17,513 nt of DNA from CAMEON01 sp963609805 (lineage in GTDB: Bacteria > Bacillota > Clostridia > Oscillospirales > CAG-272): assembly GCA_963609805.1 (NCBI GenBank), contig CAVDLN010000029.1, forward strand, positions 1 to 17,513, in the 5' to 3' direction. The notes beneath the pieces are model-generated. The model was not told the DNA's origin. It saw only the letters and a list, made by a program, of their open reading frames with translations, and made no database searches. This document shows, piece after piece, positions 13,831 through 17,513 of this stretch (position 1 is the first letter of the stretch; each line of letters opens with the position of its first letter). The position numbers and the translations under genes were made by a program.

Positions 13831-15270
13831 ATGGCAGTTACAAGAAATATGTCCCCCGAGAAGCATGCCATGCCGACGCAGGAGCCTGCCGTGCGGGCAC
13901 ACAATTTTGATGAGGTTGCGCTGGGCTACGATGAGCAGACCGCACTGTCTGAGGCGGCACGCTGCCTGAACTGCAAAAAGCCTGCCTGTGTGAGCGGATG
14001 TCCCGTTAATATTCGCATTCCGGAGTTCATCGCGCACGTCGCGGCCGGCGAGTTCGAAAAGGCGTATCAGGTTATCCATACAACATCCTCTTTGCCGGCA
14101 GTATGCGGGCGTGTCTGCCCCCAGGAAACCCAGTGCGAAATGCATTGCGTAAGGGGTATCAAGGGTCAGCCGGTCGGGATCGGACGCCTGGAGCGGTTTG
14201 TTGCGGACTGGCACAACACGTATGCAACCGAATCGCCGGCCGTCCCCGCTCCGAACGGGCATCGGGTTGCTGTTGTCGGCTCCGGCCCCTCCGGACTTAC
14301 CTGCGCAGGTGATCTCGCCAAGGCGGGGTATGCAGTGACGGTGTTTGAGGCTTTGCATGTGGCAGGGGGAGTTCTGATGTACGGCATTCCGGAATTCCGC
14401 CTTCCGAAAGCCATTGTGCAAAAGGAAGTGGAAACGCTGCGCGGGATGGGCGTTGATATCCAGACAAACGTTGTCATAGGAAAAACCATTACCGTTGACG
14501 AACTGTTTGAGCAGGGGTATGAGGCGGTCTTTATCGGATCCGGCGCGGGACTGCCGCGTTTCATGGGCATTCCCGGTGAGTCTCTCAAAGGTGTATACTC
14601 CGCCAATGAGTTTCTGACGCGGAGCAACCTGATGAAGGCGTACCGTGCGGATTCGGCAACTCCGATTATGCATGCGCGCCGTGTGGCTGTTGTTGGCGGA
14701 GGAAACGTCGCGATGGACGCAGCACGAACGGCTTTGCGGCTGGGTGCGGAGGAGGTTTCCGTTGTGTACCGCCGCTCCATGGAGGAGTTGCCCGCACGCC
14801 GTGAGGAAGTTGAGCATGCGGAAGAGGAGGGAATAACCTTCCGCCTGCTGTGCAACCCGACGGAAATTCTCGGCTATCACAATCCGGATGACCGCCGCGA
14901 TCCGAAAAACGGCTTTGTGACCGGCATTCGGTGCATTCGGATGGAATTGGGTGAGCCGGACGAGAAGGGACGCAGGCGTCCTGTGGAAGTCCCCGGCTCT
15001 GAATTTACGCTGGATGTGGATTGCGTGATTATGGCTATCGGAACTTCTCCCAATCCGCTGATCAAATCCACTACGGCGGGACTTGAGGTCAACCGCCACG
15101 GAGGCATTGTCGTTCATGAGGAAACCGGTGCAACGTCACGCGAAGGTGTGTTTGCGGGCGGAGATGCCGTTACCGGGGCCGCTACCGTAATTCTGGCAAT
15201 GGGTGCGGGAAAAACCGCTGCCCGTGCGATTGACACATATTTGGCCGGAAATGCCGCGCAGGGCGATTGA
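13831..15270 (+). CDS. nfnB: NADH-dependent reduced ferredoxin:NADP+ oxidoreductase, large subunit (NfnB; GltA-like)
   Basis: A 479-aa flavoprotein often annotated as NADPH-dependent glutamate synthase GltA. The N-terminal iron-sulfur domain has cysteines C45, C48, C53, C57 and C92, C96, C102, C106 for two [4Fe-4S] clusters. An FAD motif VAVVGSGPSGL lies at 146-156, an NADP(H) motif VAVVGGGNVAMD at 285-296, and FAGGDAVTGAATVI near the end closes the FAD site. ATG 13831 has a near-perfect AAGGAGG (13815-13821) and follows the nfnA stop by one base, so translation is probably coupled. Pairing with NfnA favours the bifurcating transhydrogenase over a true glutamate synthase, because no large glutamate synthase subunit is present. 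The antisense strand is open for over 500 codons but this is compositional. Confidence 0.92.
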   Translation: MAVTRNMSPEKHAMPTQEPAVRAHNFDEVALGYDEQTALSEAARCLNCKKPACVSGCPVNIRIPEFIAHVAAGEFEKAYQVIHTTSSLPAVCGRVCPQETQCEMHCVRGIKGQPVGIGRLERFVADWHNTYATESPAVPAPNGHRVAVVGSGPSGLTCAGDLAKAGYAVTVFEALHVAGGVLMYGIPEFRLPKAIVQKEVETLRGMGVDIQTNVVIGKTITVDELFEQGYEAVFIGSGAGLPRFMGIPGESLKGVYSANEFLTRSNLMKAYRADSATPIMHARRVAVVGGGNVAMDAARTALRLGAEEVSVVYRRSMEELPARREEVEHAEEEGITFRLLCNPTEILGYHNPDDRRDPKNGFVTGIRCIRMELGEPDEKGRRRPVEVPGSEFTLDVDCVIMAIGTSPNPLIKSTTAGLEVNRHGGIVVHEETGATSREGVFAGGDAVTGAATVILAMGAGKTAARAIDTYLAGNAAQGD

Positions 15271-15281
15271 AAGGAAAACAC

Positions 15282-16448
15282 ATGGCTGAATCAATATACC
15301 GCGGGCGCGGGGATACCGTTCCGTACGATAAATATATTCCGTTTATTAATGAGGTGTTCGGTTTTGACGGCAAAACGCAGGATTTCCGCACGCTGCTGCC
15401 CAAGCTGTACCGTCCGGGACGCACGCCGCAGAAAGAGAACTATGTTGTAACCGAGGACGGCGTTTGCGTTGCGGCTGTCGGGGCGTTCAGTCATGAAATA
15501 CAGGTGTGCGGCACGGCAATCCCCTGCCGCGGCATAGGAAATGTGGCGGTCGCCAAATCCGCACGCGGCCGCGGTTATATGAAGGATTGCATGCATATGG
15601 CACTGGCTGACATGGTGCGGGACGGAATTGCGCTGTCTACCTTGGGCGGAAGGCGTCAGCGCTACCGCTACTTCGGGTATGAGAAAGCCGGTACCTGTTT
15701 CACCTTTGCCGTCTGCGCCGACAATTTGAGACATACCATGGGAGCGGATTTTGATCCGGAACTGGAGATTCGGCAGGTGAGCGCGGACGATGCCGAACTC
15801 CTGTCGTCTATTCACAGACTGTCTGCAACAGGCAGCTATGCGCCGATTCGTGCGGAGGCAGATTTTTTTGACATTTTGTCCACATGGCGTGCGACGGTGT
15901 GGGCGGCAACGCGTAAGGGACAGCTGATAGGCTACGCGCTTCGCGGTACATCGGGGCAAATCTCTGAGATCCGTGTGACGGAGGCGGCCGCGTTCCTGCC
16001 TTTCCTGTGGGCATTGCGGCAGAACTGGAATACGGATATGCTGTCCCTGTGCCTGCCGGAGCACGAGGATGCTTACGTACGCGCATTGGCTCCCGTTGCG
16101 GAGGGGTATCAGATCGGGTGCTCCATGAGCTACAATGTGCTGAATTACCGATTGGTCTGCGATGCGTTCCTTCAGCTGAAGGCGACCTATACGGCTTTGG
16201 CTGACGGCAGGCTGAAGCTACTGATTCATGGATTGTCCGGGGATGAAGGGCTTTGTCTCTCTGTCTGCAATGGCGTTCCGTCGGTTACGCCTCTCCCCGC
16301 AAATGAGGAGATTGACGTGGAACTGTCGCATACCGAGGCTATGGGGCTGCTTTTTGCGCCGCTCTTCCCGGATAGGTGCAAGCTGTCCCCTGCTGTCGGG
16401 TCATGGCTGCCCCTGCCGATTTGGATGTACCGAGCGGATGAAGTATGA
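15282..16448 (+). CDS. GNAT-family N-acetyltransferase, Eis-like
   Basis: A 388-aa acetyl-CoA-dependent acetyltransferase resembling the Eis family: tandem GNAT domains followed by a sterol-carrier-like C-terminal domain (about 290-388). The acetyl-CoA loop is GNVAVAKSARGRGYM (86-100) and the following RYRYFGYE (127-134) is typical. Eis proteins of mycobacteria acetylate aminoglycosides and other amines and use the C-terminal carboxylate as a catalytic base; here the chain ends in DEV, and the substrate is unknown. ATG 15282 follows AAAGGA by six bases; a TTG at 15267 overlapping the nfnB stop is a weaker alternative. It lies 11 bp after nfnB and ahead of a terminator, so it is the third gene of that unit. 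A functional tie to redox metabolism is not evident. Confidence 0.85.
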   Translation: MAESIYRGRGDTVPYDKYIPFINEVFGFDGKTQDFRTLLPKLYRPGRTPQKENYVVTEDGVCVAAVGAFSHEIQVCGTAIPCRGIGNVAVAKSARGRGYMKDCMHMALADMVRDGIALSTLGGRRQRYRYFGYEKAGTCFTFAVCADNLRHTMGADFDPELEIRQVSADDAELLSSIHRLSATGSYAPIRAEADFFDILSTWRATVWAATRKGQLIGYALRGTSGQISEIRVTEAAAFLPFLWALRQNWNTDMLSLCLPEHEDAYVRALAPVAEGYQIGCSMSYNVLNYRLVCDAFLQLKATYTALADGRLKLLIHGLSGDEGLCLSVCNGVPSVTPLPANEEIDVELSHTEAMGLLFAPLFPDRCKLSPAVGSWLPLPIWMYRADEV

Positions 16449-16454
16449 GAATCC

Positions 16455-16501
16455 GGGGAATGCGGAGAATCCTGAAAAGGCCTCCGTGTTCCCTTGTTTT
16501 T
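16455..16501 (+). terminator. Intrinsic terminator after the acetyltransferase gene
   Basis: A 12-bp stem with two G-U pairs in the middle (16456-16467 with 16482-16493), followed by TTGTTTTT. It starts just after the stop at 16448 and closes the nfnA-nfnB-acetyltransferase transcript. Confidence 0.85.
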
Positions 16502-16507
16502 AAATTC

Positions 16508-16525
16508 GGTTAGCTTGGGCTAATC
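16508..16525 (+). promoter_or_regulatory. Dyad upstream of the heavy-metal-associated-domain gene
   Basis: A 7-bp stem GGTTAGC/GCTAATC (one G-U pair) around TTGG, 32 bp before the ATG at 16558. No convincing -35/-10 pair is seen nearby. It does not match the CopY-type TACAnnTGTA operator. It may be an operator or a leader hairpin. Confidence 0.3.
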
Positions 16526-16557
16526 AGAAAGCGATCGGAATCAGAAAGGGGAAAAAT

Positions 16558-16821
16558 ATGAAAAAAGTCACCTTGAAAATTGACGGCATGATGTGCGGCA
16601 TGTGCGAATCCCATATCAACGACACGATCAGGCAGCATTTTCCCGTGAAAAAAGTAACATCTTCGCATACCAAGGGGGAGACGATTATTCTGGCGGATGA
16701 GGCACCGGATGAATCGGCACTCCGGGAAGCCATCGGCGCAACGGGGTACGAAGTGAGGGGCATTACCGTGGAGCCGTATGAAAAAAAGTCCTTCTTTTCC
16801 GGCCTGTTCGGAAAAAAATAA
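16558..16821 (+). CDS. Small heavy-metal-associated (HMA) domain protein
   Basis: An 87-aa cytosolic metal-binding protein. Residues 1-70 form one HMA ferredoxin-like fold with the metal loop GMMCGMCESHI (10-20), where C13 and C16 bind Cu(I) or a similar soft metal. The end (71-87) adds a short lysine- and phenylalanine-rich tail, KKSFFSGLFGKK, not found in minimal CopZ chaperones; it could touch a membrane or partner. ATG 16558 follows AAGGGG by seven bases. No copper ATPase or CopY-type regulator is in view. The next gene begins 51 bp downstream with no terminator between, so they may be co-transcribed. A role as copper chaperone is likely from the family but not proven here. Confidence 0.85.
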   Translation: MKKVTLKIDGMMCGMCESHINDTIRQHFPVKKVTSSHTKGETIILADEAPDESALREAIGATGYEVRGITVEPYEKKSFFSGLFGKK

Positions 16822-16872
16822 AAGAGCGGAAGCACACGTGAATTCCTTATGAAGTGAAAGGTCGGTGATTTT

Positions 16873-17513
16873 ATGCCGTTGCAGATCGTCAGAAATGACA
16901 TCACAAAAATGAAGGTTGACGCCATCGTCAACGCTGCCAACGAATCGCTGCTGGGTGGCGGCGGTGTAGACGGCTGCATTCATCGTGCCGCAGGATCGGA
17001 GCTGCTTCGAGAATGCGAAACGCTCCACGGCTGCAAGACAGGGAGCGCAAAAATCACGAAGGGCTACAAGCTGCCCTGCAAATATGTCATTCACGCAGTC
17101 GGTCCGCGTTGGTACGACGGGCAGCACGGGGAGCGCGAACTACTGATTTCCTGCTATCAGACTTCGCTCATGCTGGCGAAGGAATACGGCTGCGAATCGG
17201 TTGCGTTCCCGCTGATTTCCTCCGGCATTTTCGGCTATCCGAAGGATCAGGCTCTCAAGGTAGCGATAGACACCATCAGCAGATTCCTTCTTGAAAACGA
17301 AATGACGGTTTACATCGTCATTTTCGACCGCAAAGCCTATCAGATCAGCGGCAAGCTGTTTGCCGACATCGCCGCCTACATAGATGACCGCTATGTGGAC
17401 GAGCATACCGATAGTCGTTCCGAGCGTCTGCGCAGAATGAATGCCTTCCGTATGGAAGAATCGATGCCCTGCGAGGCCTCCGTTTGCAATGAAGAGGCAA
17501 TCGAACAGCTCAT
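16873..17513 (+). CDS. Macro-domain protein (ADP-ribose hydrolase type), runs off the right edge
   Basis: Partial gene with 213 complete codons before the end of the window and no stop. Residues 1-170 are a macro domain: DAIVNAANESLLGGGGVDGCIHRAAG (in part 16-41) carries the Asn and Gly-rich ADP-ribose loop, and PLISSGIFGYP (112-122) is the second loop. This MacroD-like pattern indicates removal of ADP-ribose from proteins or of acetyl from O-acetyl-ADP-ribose. From about residue 175 a charged, flexible extension follows (SRSERLRRMNAFRMEES), so the protein is longer than a stand-alone macro domain. I expect a C-terminal helical domain as in some clostridial homologues (from memory). ATG 16873 has GGTGA five to nine bases upstream. 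Confidence 0.9.
   Translation, partial: MPLQIVRNDITKMKVDAIVNAANESLLGGGGVDGCIHRAAGSELLRECETLHGCKTGSAKITKGYKLPCKYVIHAVGPRWYDGQHGERELLISCYQTSLMLAKEYGCESVAFPLISSGIFGYPKDQALKVAIDTISRFLLENEMTVYIVIFDRKAYQISGKLFADIAAYIDDRYVDEHTDSRSERLRRMNAFRMEESMPCEASVCNEEAIEQL

Noticed and set aside
13558..15117. Open frame of 519 codons on the minus strand opposite nfnA/nfnB
   Set aside because: It is antisense to two clearly recognisable proteins with intact cofactor motifs. Its translation is Arg/His/Asn-rich with no domain I recognise and no good ribosome site. It arises from codon bias.

Overview
The window looks like chromosomal DNA of an anaerobic, GC-moderate Gram-positive bacterium of the class Clostridia, probably a gut-type Oscillospirales or Christensenellales relative (inference). 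The evidence is a four-cysteine zinc-ribbon L28, an adjacent NfnA/NfnB pair (an anaerobe redox complex), strong AGGAGG-type ribosome binding sites, several near-consensus housekeeping promoters with 17-bp spacers and often an extended -10, and U-tailed hairpin terminators. I see no phage, plasmid, CRISPR, tRNA or rRNA sequence.

Layout. (1) At 126-3191 on the minus strand is a large secreted multidomain glycoside-hydrolase-like protein ending in an unusual Cys-Gly-Cys plus hydrophobic tail. (2) It is divergent from a plus-strand operon at 3375-7143: a HAD phosphatase, a DUF4091/GH123-like putative glycosidase, and a MATE transporter broken by two compensating frameshifts. The two units face each other across about 180 bp carrying back-to-back promoters. 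(3) A minus-strand block runs from 12649 down to 7276: rpmB, a PduO-type adenosyltransferase fused to a GlcG/HbpS domain, a metallo-beta-lactamase-fold hydrolase, a ThuA-domain protein, and the magnesium channel mgtE. Several are separate transcripts with their own promoters and terminators. (4) From 12987 to the right edge the plus strand carries nfnA, nfnB, an Eis-like acetyltransferase, a small heavy-metal-associated-domain protein, and a macro-domain protein that runs off the end.

How they fit together. The left third suggests carbohydrate scavenging: an extracellular glycosidase candidate, a cytoplasmic one, a small phosphatase and a transporter. The MBL-fold/ThuA pair may belong to the same general sugar metabolism, but its substrate cannot be read from sequence. 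nfnAB would balance NADH, NADPH and ferredoxin. mgtE, rpmB and the rest are housekeeping or accessory singles.

The least explained item is a repeat family: a roughly 175-bp, nested, fully foldable inverted-repeat element at 10943-11119, and a short palindromic relative at 7141-7192. Both sit exactly at the 3' end of a gene and share an end sequence (CTGATTTAA) that supplies the stop codon of that gene in two different reading frames. I do not see a convincing new defence or biosynthetic system in this window.
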